From: Clarkia xantiana subsp. parviflora
Lineage: Eukaryota > Streptophyta > Magnoliopsida > Myrtales > Onagraceae
DNA: 64,000 nt
Assembly: GCA_036873135.1 (NCBI GenBank)
Contig: JAPTYO010000012.1
Span: 6,890,090-6,954,089, forward strand
Direction of reading: 5' to 3'
Of this stretch, positions 24,571-36,150 are shown piece by piece. Each line of letters begins with the position of its first letter. Within the stretch, counting starts at the first letter, position 1. Below the pieces are notes generated by a model. It had not been told where the DNA came from and made no database searches. It saw only the letters and a list, made by a program, of their open reading frames with translations. The translations under genes and the position numbers were made by a program.

Positions 24571-24880
24571 CCTTGGGGGGGAGGAATCCGACCCCCAAGG
24601 GTAGGGGTTGGGTGAGGGCACCCAACCCCTCCTAGGGAGGGTGGGGTTGGCCAACCCCATCCCTCCTAGGAGGGATCGGGTTGGCTGACCCGATCTCTCC
24701 TAGGAGAGATCGGGTCGGCCGACCCGATCTCTCCTAGGAGAGATCGGGTTGGCCGACCCGATCTCTCCTAGGAGAGATCGGGTTGGCCAACCCGATCTCC
24801 CCTAGGGGAGATCGGGTCGGCTGACCCGATCTCCCCTAGGGGAGGTCGGGTGTGGCCACCCAACCTCACCTAGGTGAGTT
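24571..24880. repeat. Palindrome array in U3 of LTR C (left copy)
   Basis: Alternating palindromes: ATCGGG-ttggccga-CCCGAT units and CTCTCCTAGGAGAG or CTCCCCTAGGGGAG units. Five ATCGGG...CCCGAT units are present here against about two in the partner LTR, which accounts for most of the 97-bp length difference. The array lies upstream of the TATA box on the element strand. Confidence 0.9.
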
Positions 24881-25032
24881 CGCCTCTGTCGGACGGGCGC
24901 TTCGGCCCCGTCCGAGCCGTTGATGTTCTCGCGAAGTGTCCGGGTTAAAGTTTCGATTTGCAATCATAAATGGGACGATAAAAATACAACGGTTCGGAAG
25001 TCAACGGGTTCAAATTGGGCGTATATCCATCA

Positions 25033-25050
25033 CATGCCCCCGAGTCAACC
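25033..25050 (-). promoter_or_regulatory. Polypurine tract of element C
   Basis: On the minus strand this reads GGTTGACTCGGGGGCATG directly before the LTR start TGATGG. The block TTGACTCGGGGGCA is identical in element B (before 35485) and element D. Confidence 0.75.
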
Positions 25051-25549
25051 AATGGCCTGACCCTTGATTGACTCTATTTTAGGATGGTATGACACGCGCA
25101 ATTTGAAACCGGGGTTTTACCTTTCGTCTGAATGCTTACTTACCCATGGATGCGTGCCTCTGACTCTGCCCCCTGAGGGTGGGGACTCTGCCACTCAATG
25201 GGACATAATGTTCCGCCTCCCTTGTACTAGCATGAGCATGTCCATTAACCTCGACCTTCGGCATGTGTATCATTTTTCCTTCATTCGTTGGAGCGTGTGT
25301 ATAGCTCTTGACCTTTACCCTGCAATTTGTTCCCCATAAAAGTGAGGGTGATAAAGCTTACAAGCTTTCTTCTTACCGCCGCGAGCGAAGGGGTCTATTG
25401 ACATGTGTTAAGGGTTGACCCTTCCTTCGGATGTGCTGGAGCGTTGCTCCATTTGGGGAAACTAAAAGTTCGCCCTCTTCCCTTGGTGTTAAGGTTGCCC
25501 CCGTAGTAGGCGTATCTCGCTCCTCCATGGGTAAGGGTTGATCTTTGTG

Positions 25550-26400
25550 TTGGTTGCTTGTATAGATGACTCACTTTTGGGAAGCTTTCTTCTTCAGACA
25601 GGGAGACCGTTGAATTAGATGAGAGGGAAGGACCCTCTAGTTCTGCTTATCAGACCAAGAAATTTTCTAAGTCAGGGGTGACTGCTAATGCTTCCAGTAC
25701 GTTCTTTTTCCCTTCTTTTTTCTTTGTGATATACTTATGATTGTTCTCATGCTGCTTCCTTTTTGTTGTTAGAGCGTTCTTTCTTGGTGACCGAATGGTT
25801 CTTGTGGTGGGTGAGAGTTCAAGTCAATCTAAATCCAAGGCGCGGAAACCTGACTCTGAGGTCGGGCCCTCGGCTGCCGAGGAGAAAGAAAACGCGAGAG
25901 GCTCTCCTTCAAGTGCCCCCTTGCTGACTCCCTCCCATGGTAAGGAGGTAGTGGTTGAAGAGGCACCCCCTTTGTTTGACAAAAAGAAACAACCTGTGGC
26001 TGTCGATGGGGTGATCATAGGTCTTGATGTCTCTTCTCTATCCCCTGCCCCCCAGCCGAGGGGCCGAGTCTCAAGTTTATTTCATCTTCATATAGATTTG
26101 ATGACTTTTGAAGGTGCCTTTGTCTTTCCTATGGGTTATGTTATTAGCCCCTGCGTTGAAGATTTTTCTTTTGGTGATGGGTGTGATCATCATCTTACAT
26201 TGAGGTTCCCCTCTCTTGCCATGGCTCTGATTAAGATAGCAAATTCTTGCTTTGGAGTTTGGTGGAGACTGCTCTTGAATTAGCCTCTACTAGTGTCGTA
26301 GTTGTGATCGTTGTGGGGATCGTTTTGTTATATGCCCTCAATAGTGCTTGTCGTGATTCTTTGCTTCATGATTGATTTCGTGAGATATGGAGGTTGTCTT
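25550..26400 (+). pseudogene. Opposite-strand gene remnant in element C
   Basis: An exon beginning after a TTGTTGTTAG acceptor at 25771-25772 encodes the same basic Ser/Lys-rich linker as the D gene: a FLGDRMVLVVGES start, SKSKARKPDSE, then KEVVVEEAP and PAPQPRGR. The matching D exon is 47587-47856. The following donor is lost (no GT after the PQPRGR block), the N-terminal domain is not found in 25190-25550, and the coiled coil is replaced by the 27-bp array at 26590-26870. The copy is broken. Confidence 0.7.
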
Positions 26401-26589
26401 CATAATGAGGACGTCTCCTTCCTGGTATCACCCAATGGGTTGAAATATAAGTGTCTCCCTTTGATGAGCGTACGAAGGGTGTTGTTTTTCCTTTTTCTTG
26501 AACCTCCTCCTAAGGCCAGGCGTAGCCTTTTGATGTTCATTGTCGGGATGGTGTCTTTACAATGCATGTCTTTGACAGATGTTTTATGA

Positions 26590-26870
26590 TGTGCTGTCAT
26601 GATAATCACTTCGGGATATGTGGACGTGATAGGTACTTCGTGATGTGTCGGAGTGATAGCCCTTCTGTAGTGTGTGGACATGATAGCCACTTCAGGATAT
26701 GTGGACATGATAGCCACTTCAAGATATGTGGACATGATAGCCACTTCAAGATATGTGGACATGATAGCCACTTCAGGGTATGTGGACATGATAGCCACTT
26801 CAGGGTATGTGGACATGATAGCCACATCAGGGTATGTGGACATGATAGCCACATCACGATGTATGGTGTT
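26590..26870. repeat. 27-bp tandem array in element C
   Basis: About ten copies of GTGGACATGATAGCCACTTC plus seven bases, more diverged at the left end. It lies where the D element has its coiled-coil exon. Confidence 0.9.
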
Positions 26871-27536
26871 GTGCTTTAGTATTCCTTTCTCGTTGGAGAG
26901 CCTTTATTGCTATAGCTGCCTTATGTTTAGGCTATGTTTGTTGGGTTAGGTCCCGATGTCTCGTCTTGTCGGGTGTTGTATCCTTTATGCTCTTTAAATG
27001 TATCCTTCATGAGTTGTGCTTGACGATGTTCAAGTCTGATACGACCATAGGTCACGCGAGGGCGACATGCAAGACAATAACGTTTATCGAAGGTTGCTTT
27101 GTGTGACCTGTAAGGCAATTCTTCTTCTTGATGGGTCGAGTTTACTTTGGGAGCCTTGAACTTTGGATTTCACGCTTTGCTATCCTTCTTGGTGTGGTTG
27201 GGTTCCTTTGAGATACTTCTCTTGACTTGTGATATGGATGGTAGGATAGCTTGTTACTTTTCATGATAACCTCTTGTGTTTCTGTATATGATCCTTTGGT
27301 CATGGACTTGTCCCTTGTATATGCTTTCCTTTCCTTATCTTTCTTTTGTGTTTTCCTTCATGCCGTACCTGCCATCTCATCAAGAAAAAACATTATGTGT
27401 TCTTTATACAACCTTACTTTAAGATCACTTTCTCATGGGATCCTTCTGAGCATGGTGTTCTTCTAAGCATGGTATCCTTCTAAGCATGGAGTGATGATCT
27501 CTTCTGATACCCCTTACACGGTATACGTTGTACTGT

Positions 27537-28330
27537 TAGACCAAAGATACGCTCTTGGTGGGCGTCGAAATCTGTTCACGAGACAGGCTCTCGGACGGCA
27601 CTTAACGTTTCACAGGATAGGCTCCCGGAGGGCACAGGTTAGTCCACCGATACCTTCTTGACGGGTGTCAAACTGTTCACGAGACAGGCTCTCGGACGGC
27701 ACTTAACGTTTCACAGGATAGGCTCCCGGAGGGCACAGGTTAGTCCACCGATACCTTCTTGACGGGTGTCAAACTGTTCACGAGACAGGCTCTCGGACGG
27801 CACTTAACGTTTCACAGGATAGGCTCCCGGAGGGCTCAGGTTAGACCAAAGATACGCTCCTGGTGGGCGTCGAACTGGTAGTTTGAAATCTACCTCAAGA
27901 TACGCTCTTGGGGGCGTCGAACTGGTAGTGTTTTTTCTACCTCAAGATACGCTCTTGGGGGCGTCGAATCTGGTAGGTTGCAAATCTACCTCAAGATACG
28001 CTCCTGGGGGCGTCGAATTCGTAGTTTTTGGAAACCACTCTCAAGATACGCTCTTGGTGCGTCGAAGGTCGTAGTGTATAAACTACTCTCAAGATACGCT
28101 CTTGGGGGCGTCGAAGGTCGTAGTATGAACACTACTCTCAAGATACGCTCTTGGGGGCGTCGAATGTCGTAGTATGAAGACTACTCTCAAGATACGCTCT
28201 TGGGGGCGTCGAAAACTGTTCGCGGGATAGGCTCCCGGAGGGCACAGGGTTCGTAGTTTTAGAACTACTCTCAAGATACGCTCTTGGGGGCGTCGAATGT
28301 GTTCGCGGGATTGGCTCCCGGAGGGCTCAT
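27537..28330. repeat. Hairpin-unit tandem array of element C
   Basis: Two kinds of unit alternate. Type 1 is about 100 bp with CGAGA-CAGGC-TCTCG and a following CTCCCGGAG; type 2 is about 50 bp with CAAGA-TACGC-TCTTG followed by GGGGGCGTCGAA and a second hairpin GTAGT...ACTAC or GGTAG...CTACC. The array lies between the opposite-strand gene and the gag end. A homologous array is at 49254-50165 in element D. Confidence 0.92.
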
Positions 28331-31300
28331 AATGTTACCTTATGTTGTGTCCTTTCTCATGTAGGGTGCGTCTTTGGTATGCTTTTCGAGTCTTTACTTG
28401 ACTTTTCCTTCTATGATATTGCATGCTACCACACTTTTCCTTCAATGTGGGAGATCACCTCTCGAGGGCGATGTTTGTGTGTTGCCAACTTAGGACGAGT
28501 TCGTATAGGGAGTTGATGATGTTTTTCTCTTATGTGACCCCTTCTAGGAAAAGTGGTATTGCATGTTCTTGTGATCTTCTGCCTCTAATCTCTTCTTTTA
28601 CCCTTAGGTGGACTACCAAGCACTTGTTCGTTTGGTGCCCCCCAAGTTGCTTGGTGGTCACACCGCCTTTCATATTTGGCCGTTGAAGGCCCCTCGTTCA
28701 CTTTCTTGGTTGGGTGCCCCTTATGCTCGGGGCTCCCTTGTCTGCTTGTTTGAATGTGATGAGTGTCCCTTGTAGGATTTACTCTTTCTCATGCTTGCTT
28801 GTTTCAGTCATAGGCATGGTTTGGATAATGCCTTTGTCGGATGTATCTTTAGGGATTGGGTGGAGAGCTTTTGCTTTGGGTGAGTGGGGGTGATTTTCAT
28901 TCTCTTGATAACCAGGATGCGGCCGTTTCTGTATCCTAGGGGTGTTTGTAAATTTTTCCCCTTTTCCTTGTGTTTTAGGTTGAAGAGCTCTCTCATAGAA
29001 TGGTGTCTTGAGTTGTTAATCTCGTAAGTGTGTTTCAGACTGGTCAATCTGATCCATGCTCTTTGCTCGTGCATGGGGGTGTGGGGGTCTGACCGGGCTG
29101 TATCTTCTTGGAGTGTTGTGGCATTTAGAGTGCCTTGCCTTTTCCTTCACATTTGAGTATTCTTCAATGCCTTTGGGGAGTGTCACATTGGTCATGCTCC
29201 TCCCACCTTGAATCTTGATTATAGACTTCCTTTGAATTAGGACCTGAACCTAAAAAGGATGTTTTCCTTTAGGTTTGCAATTGATGCTCCATGATTTTCC
29301 ATGGGTTTGCCCCGGTATTGGCTATTCCTTGTTGGATAGCTTCATTAGAGACTGCATTTGTATTGCGTACGGATATGTGTTTGAGGTGTGTTGAGCTGAC
29401 AAGTCCCTCCTTTTTCATTTTGTCATATCCTTCATTCACCATGCGTTCGGTGTGTGGCTTTAAAGGCGGGATATTGTTCTAGTGTCCCTTTTGTCGGGGT
29501 TCTCCTCTTGATGGGATGCCAGGGTCAAATGTCTTATCATTTGCAGACAAGGTGGTTGATTGGGATGTTCGTCTAGTGTGAGGATCGATCTTGAAACCTT
29601 ACTCCCCAAGCTTTAGAGCTCTTCTTTGGTTGATCTTGTAGAACTGTTATCCTGCCCTAAGGCTCTTGATAGGAAATGTATCTCCATTTTTATACTCTAG
29701 TTGTTGCACTGTCTCTTTTGCTAATCTTTCATCTTTAGAGTTTCTCTCTTGGTGCATGACTTCAATGACAGGATTTTCTACCGATGTTTATTCTATTAGG
29801 ACTTGTATCCTTGGTTGCCCTCCTTTCTTGTGAGATGGCGAAGGAGTGTTTATGAACACTCCAATGTGTCGTACTTGGTAGAGGTATGCGCCTAATCCTT
29901 ATGGCGCTGTCTTGAATCTTCGTGTACCTATATCTGATGGACATGTTATTCATTACATATATAGTACGGAGTCCAAGGATCTCCGGGTTAGGATCATATT
30001 TTGAGAACAGAGACATAGTCATCTATCAGATGACCTCTTTTTTACGGAGTTAATTTTTGCAAGGATAAATGCAAGGAAACTTGTAAGGATACTTGTAAGG
30101 ATATGTGTTCCATCCTTTTCCTGGTTCATTTGCAGTGCCGTGTCCCTAATGGGTGTGTTGATGTTCTGACCACCTTTACTAGTAGGGGTTCCTTGGTATT
30201 AGGTATGCCTGACTCTTCTCTAGTATCATCAATGGTTGGTCATGGGAGATGTCTGACGGACTCCCTTCATGTACTATGGTTCTCTTCATGTCAAAGTTGG
30301 TGATTCCCTCTCTTATTACTAACATATCCTTGTGTGGAAATACTATGTTTTCCATATCCTTTCTTTAAAAGCTTGATGATGGTGTCACCGTTCTTCCTTT
30401 GCTAGGCTTGGTGTCCTTGAGGGTTTTTGATGGAAGTGTATTCCATTACTTTGGATGAGCTTTCTAAGTGTGGTTGTGTCTCCTGGCTATTTTGTGAAAT
30501 CATAAAGATCCGCTGGAGGTGTTTGCCTTTGATGGTGGGTGTTGCCCATGTGATATGGTTTCCTCTATTTTTGGAGGGATGTGCATCTCTTGATTGTCGA
30601 CGGCCTTTTACTGATTCTTCTAGTGGTCCACCTGTGTATATATATATCACGGAGCCCGAAGGCGTCCGGTATGGTCATTCTTGGAAAACATGTTGATATC
30701 AAGTATCAAAATCTACCCCTTTTAGGGAGTTGACTTGTTATGCAGTTAAATTAAATAAGAGGATATGGGAAGGATATGGTAGTGGGGGTGTTGATATCCC
30801 CTGCTTCCTTGGTAATGTAACTGTCTTCCTCCATTAGTCTGTGTGTATTCCTTCCACTTGAGGAATATGAGGTCGCATCCTTGCAAGGCGGACTATGTGG
30901 AGGTGTATCCTTCATGTATGCTATGTGCGGTCTCACTCTACTATGTCTCTTCATGAGACTTCCCATTGTAGTAGCTATGTGCTGACGTGGTGTGGTACTC
31001 TATGAGTCTCCTGTTCAAATCCTTGTCTTTTCAACTCCTCCCCTGTCCTAGGGGGATGTGTGCCAAGGGTAGGTGGTTGCTTTATTGTGTTGTTGGGACT
31101 ATGTCCCTCCCTTTGAGCTTTCCTTGGTGTGTCCCTTAGGCATGTCCGTGGTGATACGGACTGTATGTGTGCATTGCCATGGTTGATGTTGGAAACTCCT
31201 ATATCCTTGTTGGTCTAGCATGTATGTCTGCCCCTAGGGGGGTGTATGCCCTGGTATTCTGCTGTGTCTGTTGCTGCCTTGGAGGCACAGACTGCTGCCT

Positions 31301-31923
31301 TCCCTCTGGGGGTGGCCTTTGGTTGTCTCTCCTTTGTTCTTGTCACTGTCCTGTTCGAGGGTGCGAGTGGTGTTCTTCTTCTGGGACTTGTTCTTCCTCA
31401 TGAACTTCTTCTTCTTCATGCTGGTGTTGCCTTCTCTGCCTGTTCCTCAGGGTCTCCCTATAGGCTAGCAGCTCATCCAATGCGCGCATCAACCTTGGAG
31501 TCACTGTCTGTGCTCCTTGCGAGTATGCGGGCCTTATGTTGGTTGCGTGGGCACGATTGTCGTTCCTTTGAGTCATTATTTCATATGGATACCCTTGAGG
31601 TTGTGCCTCATAGTAGTACCCCTGTGGAGGTGCCGTGTATTGGGATGGCACTCCTTGTTGCCCCCCTGTCCCTGTGGCTTCCTAGTCAATGGAGTTGGAG
31701 CTGTGGAAGCCTCCTCCCTGCTTGTTAGGCTGGGGTGCCTGTGGGGCTATCTGAGGCTCTGGTGTGCAGGCTGTTTCTCTGGGTTAGGCTGCCTTGCTGG
31801 AGGTATAGGATGTCTTTCTTGCCTATTGCCCCCAGGTGGGCGATTATCTCTAGACACTAAGTTGTTCGTCTTCGCTCTCGTGATTGTCAGGCTTTCTGTT
31901 CGAAGCCCACAGACGGCGCCAAG
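28331..31923 (-). pseudogene. Decayed gag-protease-gag region of element C
   Basis: On the minus strand, 31343-31900 matches the proline/glutamine-rich N-terminal part of the D gag (a GYYYEAQPQGYPYE block). At 28600-28670 the minus strand carries a GGHQTNKC context, the remnant of the second gag zinc-finger-like motif seen at the end of the D polyprotein. Between them similarity to D is weak and broken by many stops. No RT, RNase H or integrase motif is present. The length of the region (about 3.6 kb) is close to the D polyprotein region. Confidence 0.65.
31907..31923 (-). promoter_or_regulatory. Primer binding site of element C
   Basis: On the minus strand the LTR end CTAACA is followed by CTTGGCGCCGTCTGTGGG. 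It is identical to that of D and shares its core with B. Confidence 0.85.
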
Positions 31924-33067
31924 TGTTAGGTTATAAAGTCTAGGTCAACGGGTCGTCAATCTAGAATTTATCTCCCACTAATGAAATGTCGGGTTCAGTG
32001 TTCCTAGGACTAGTCGTTCTGATCCATGCCCTTATACTCCCTTGGGGTAGTCGTTCTGATCCATGCCCTTATACTCCCTTGGGGTAGTCGTTCTGATATA
32101 TGTCCTTCTCTTCTCTCCTTCTGACCTCCTTTCCTTCTCTCCTTCTGACCTCCTTTCCTTCTCTCCTTCTGACCTCCTTTCCTTCTCTCCTTCTGACCTC
32201 CTTTCCTTCTCTCCTTCTGACCTCCTTTCCTTCTCTCCTTCTGACCTCCTTTCCTTCTCTCCTTCTGACCTCCTTTCCTTCTCTCCTTCTGACCTCCTTT
32301 CCTTCTCTCCTTCTGACTTCCTTCCCTTCTCTCCTTCTGACCTCCTTTCCTTCTTCCCTTGGTTCCTTCTCTTCTTCTCTCCCTTTGCCCTGCAAAAGGG
32401 GCAGTACCAGACACGGAGGAGGTGGTGCCTGGTGAACCCTCTCCGATGCCTAAGTCAGAACTATATTTCTAGAGAGATAAAGCTAGAGAGATGTCAGAGC
32501 TAAAATGTCCAATTAGCCAAGATGATCAAATGAGTTGTGAAGGTGGGGTATTTATAGGCAACGGTGTCATTAAGGTGACTTAATGACATCGTTAGCCTTT
32601 AAACACAATTAATTAACCTTTAAGCATATAATTAAGACCTTAGGATTCGGAGGAGGTAGGCGGAGTGGACCGAGCATGGGTGTCCGAAGGTGGTGTCGGG
32701 GCCCTTGGGGGGGAGGAATCCGACCCCCAAGGGTAGGGGTTGGGTGAGGGCACCCAACCCCTCCTAGGGAGGGTGGGGTTGGCCAACCCCATCCCTCCTA
32801 GGAGGGATCGGGTGGGCTGACCCGATCTCTCCTAGGAGAGATCGGGTTGGCCGACCCGATCTCTCCTAGGAGAGATCGGGTCGGGTGTGGCCACCCAACC
32901 TCACCTAGGTGAGTTCGCCTCTGTCGGACGGGCGCTTCGGCCCCGTCCGAGCCGTTGATGTTCTCGCGAAGTGTCCGGGTTAAAGTTTCGATTTGCAATC
33001 ATAAATGGGACGATAAAAATACAACGGTTCGGAAGTCAACGGGTTCAAATTGGGCGTATATCCATCA
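31924..33067 (-). repeat. 5' LTR of element C (right copy)
   Basis: Nearly identical to 23792-25032 except for the shorter palindrome array (32703-32920) and a handful of substitutions (for example GGAGG for GGGGG near 32420). TATA box is the complement of 32549-32556; the 24-bp array is at 32100-32367. Confidence 0.93.
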
Positions 33068-33469
33068 AGGACCATCAATATGTAACTTGTCACCAACATC
33101 TGAACATAATGTCACTCGCGGAACGGGGATAGAAGACTTACTCATAGTAACCGCGGCAAGAAGACCAACTCTGAAAAGAAGACTGCGTAACTCGGAATCT
33201 TGAAAATTACAAGTAATAAGTCAATCAGTGTGCGAGCTCTATGTATGTACATGCATATCGACATGGATACATGATTACAAGGGCGAAATATTTTCTAAGT
33301 GTTTTGCTCAAGATGACAGTCGGCATATTGCAAGTGGACATCACGCTACTATGTGTCAAGCATATTACCAAGTGTTAGCATACAACAAGGTGTTGGCATA
33401 CAACCTGCGTTTACATCAAGTACATGGATACAACATACATAGCTAGGGATAGAGAAAAAATTCTAAGTA

Positions 33470-33975
33470 TGGGGGCAAGTGCGCACATACATGTACGTAC
33501 ATACATGTCGACAAGGGTACAAGTCGACAAATGAAGAATATTTTCTAAGTGTTTCCATGTACGTACATACATGTCGACAAGGATGCATGTCGACAAGTGA
33601 AGAATATTTTCTAAGTGTTTCCATGTACGTACATACATGTCGACAAGTGAAGAATATTTTCTAAGTGTTTCCATGTACGTACATACATGTCGACAAGTGA
33701 AGAATATTTTCTAAGTGTTTTCATGTACGTACATACATGTCGACAAGTGAAGAATATTTTCTGAGTGTTTCCATGTACGTACATACATGTCGACAAGAAT
33801 GCATGTCGACAAGTGAAGAATATTTTCTAAGTGTTTCCATGTACGTACATACATGTCGACAAGGATACATGTCGACAAGTGAAGAATATTTTCTAAGTGT
33901 TTCCATGTACATACATACATGTCGACAAGGGGAAAATATTTTCTAAGTGTTTCCATGTATGTATGTACATGTCGA
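33470..33975. repeat. Tandem array in the 3' region of element B
   Basis: Eight to nine copies of a 44-64 bp unit built from GTACGTACATACATGTCGAC, AAGTGAAGAATATTTTC and TAAGTGTTTCCATG, some with an extra AAGGATACATGTCGAC. It is AT-rich with self-complementary GTACGTAC and GTCGAC cores. Confidence 0.92.
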
Positions 33976-35484
33976 CAATGATGGATTGCATGCATCAAGT
34001 AGTTATTATCAACTTCTACACAATACCTCCTAAGCACTTTTACGACGCTTATCGACAAAGCTCATACGAAAAAATCTATGGTAACAAGCATTAGATATCG
34101 TTAAAATATTTTCTAAGTGTTTTAAGCATGTTTGCAAACAATGACCAACAGTCTATACATGACGCTCAACGTACATTACCTAAGCTATCATTACCAACAT
34201 ACAACCATTGACAGCCGTGTACGTACAACTACCGATCATCAATATCGAGCATGCTAAAACAACGAGTAAGGCATGGGACAACATGTTGGCAATGAACACT
34301 ATGCATAAGGGAAGTATAACGATTCATTTACACTTTTCTAAAATTTTCAGCACTTAGAAATTTTTTGGCCGATTTGGGTCTAATTATTCTAATGCATTTT
34401 ATCAAACACCTTGTATGCATGATTAGATAGCTAGGTACATGGTGATTTCAAGACTAAATCAAGGCCAAACGAAGTCACGAAAGGTCTAGCCATGTACAAA
34501 TTGGACTCACCGACACGAAGCAAGTTCGAATTACTACTCGCCCTCACCCGAAGACCCACGCACCGCCGCCGTCGTCTCACGCGACGTCTCCCTTGCCTCA
34601 CGCGCCGCCTCGGTCCCCTCCTTGCCCGGATTCGATCTTGATCGATGTCAAATGTGATGTGATTACTCCAAATTCACACCTCCATGAACTCCCTCTTCAT
34701 CAAGAATGGAGAGCTTCTTGAGGATTTATCTATTAATGATGTAAGATAAGGGGTATTCTCTCTCCTAATTCTCATTAATAGTGCCTACACCATGTGCTAA
34801 GGACTAAACTAATATCTATTTTCACACAAGTCATTAGTATCACATACTTACACCTCTCCTTTGCTTGTTTTACATACATGCTCTCTAGTGTTGCATAACG
34901 CGCTTCGTAGATCATTATGCATGTTATCACTTTTATACGTACATGATGCAAATTCATGGTGGTCACATGATTATTTTATAATCTAAGTATGAATTGAATG
35001 TTTGCATCGTTTTTCATGATTACATCATACTACGTGCTTGCATCATTTTCCATGTTTACATCATGCTTCATGATTACGTACATGTTCTCCAATTCCATAT
35101 TATTCTAAGTGTTTTGCTTATTGCATGATTACGTCATCTGTCTATTATATCGTCATTTACATATTGACAACATGTTACATGTTTACATCGTGTATGATAT
35201 TATCACGTTGCATGTTTCTTTATTATTACAAGTATTTCGCTCATCACATGATATTGCGAATATAATTGCATGTCATTGTACGTATATTGTCCGTTACGCT
35301 AACCTTGTAAACAGATTACGTACGTACGATGGAAAATTAAAAGTTGGTCAAATTTATGATCTCAACATTCGAATTGACAAACAGGCCACCCCTGAGGTCA
35401 GTACCGAACCTAAATTGGACGAATATCTTATATTTGAAAAGAGTCAAGCACGGGTTTTGAACCACTACTTGACTCGGGGGCAAG
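33976..35484 (+). other. 3' region of element B up to the purine tract
   Basis: AT-rich sequence with many TACGTACATG/CATGATTACATCATG segments and no supported gene; a plus frame at 35109-35618 lacks recognisable motifs and crosses into the LTR. The polypurine tract TTGACTCGGGGGCAAG (35469-35484) abuts the 3' LTR. Confidence 0.55.
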
Positions 35485-36150
35485 TGTTAGATATCTGTCC
35501 AATTCGGGTTCGTATTTACATTTCGGGCCTCGTAAAATACCCCAAAACCCGTAAAAAACCCTTTCGCGGACACCCAAGTCTTAAACGGTCCGGAATACGC
35601 GCAATTCCCGGACCGTAGGACTTTCGGATTGCCAAAGGCAATCCAGACGGTCCAGATTGCTTTTAGCAATCCGGATAGGTCCGGATTACCGTTTTTCTTC
35701 GTACGCTCACCTCGATTAATTTACCAAGTGCGGGAAGTCGGTGCATGCATAGTCCGCCTTGATGACGGTATACGTCTTCCTTCATACCGACATCAAGTAG
35801 TTCAAAACTGGGCATGATCCTTAGGTTCCCTATAAATAGGGGCCTAGGTCTCCCATTCTCGACAACTCCCTCATTTTTGGACGTGGAATGCTCTGACTTC
35901 TCTCTAAGGCTTTCTCTCTCTAGAAGTTCTAACTTGAGCGTCGGAGTGGGCCCAACCAGCATTCCCCCCTCCCATGCTGGTTATTGCCCCTCGTGCAGGA
36001 CCCGAAGGTCAAGAGTTCGAGGTCGAGGATTGGACGATTAGCTCGATGATTGTGTTTTAAGGATCGCGGCGTTCCCGTCCTTATCACACATCTCGAGCCC
36101 GTTCGTGAAAAGAGAAGCCCGAAGCTGCCCAGGTGGAAGCTGACGTAACA
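35485..36150 (+). repeat. 3' LTR of element B
   Basis: Closely matches 16370-17038 with scattered substitutions and small indels. TATA box at 35831-35838. Followed by the CAAAC duplication. Confidence 0.93.

Larger units (their letters stand above)
23792..25032 (-). repeat. 3' LTR of element C (left copy)
   Basis: On the element's strand it begins TGATGGATATACGCCC and ends ATAACCTAACA. U3 carries a palindrome array (24571-24880), then a TATA box (complement of 24417-24424). The R-U5 part carries a 24-bp tandem array (about 23968-24230). It is related to the LTR of element D, especially around the TATA box and the outer end. Confidence 0.93.
23787..33072 (-). mobile_element. Gypsy element C (gag remnant, no pol), nested in B
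   Basis: LTRs at 23792-25032 and 31924-33067, target duplication AGGAC (23787-23791, 33068-33072), primer site 31907-31923 on the minus strand and purine tract at 25033-25050. The body holds a decayed gag on the minus strand and a decayed opposite-strand gene on the plus strand, with tandem arrays between. No RT, RNase H or integrase sequence is found. Apart from repeat-copy number the two LTRs differ at only a few positions, so the insertion is recent although its genes are broken. Confidence 0.92.
22411..33190 (-). pseudogene. Opposite-strand spliced gene of element B (interrupted by element C)
   Basis: On the strand opposite to pol, exons can be placed by splice signals: a short start exon near 33145-33173 (ATGA then GTAAGT), then 23757-23623, 23545-23324, 23236-23004 and 22911 down to about 22411. 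Donors read GTAAGA, GTATGA and GTAAGT; acceptors read TTGTAG, TCCAG, CCCAG and TTCAG. The exons encode a basic linker, a block PEVGVRVLHRSVPPGDRR shared with the gene of element D, then a coiled coil (MVNMSSYVVELV onward, with heptad-like LE/ISDLEAEMIALEKE). The N-terminal domain present in D is missing. Element C (23792-33067) sits between the start exon and the rest, probably within an intron or short exon. Function unknown. Confidence 0.7.

Noticed and set aside
32010..32503. Basic or Ser/Leu-rich repeat proteins encoded by the 24-bp array
   Set aside because: All frames are open because the unit has no stops. I list a leader frame only as a possibility.
35109..35618. 169-codon plus frame near the end of element B
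   Set aside because: It crosses the polypurine tract into the 3' LTR and shows no motif; chance frame.
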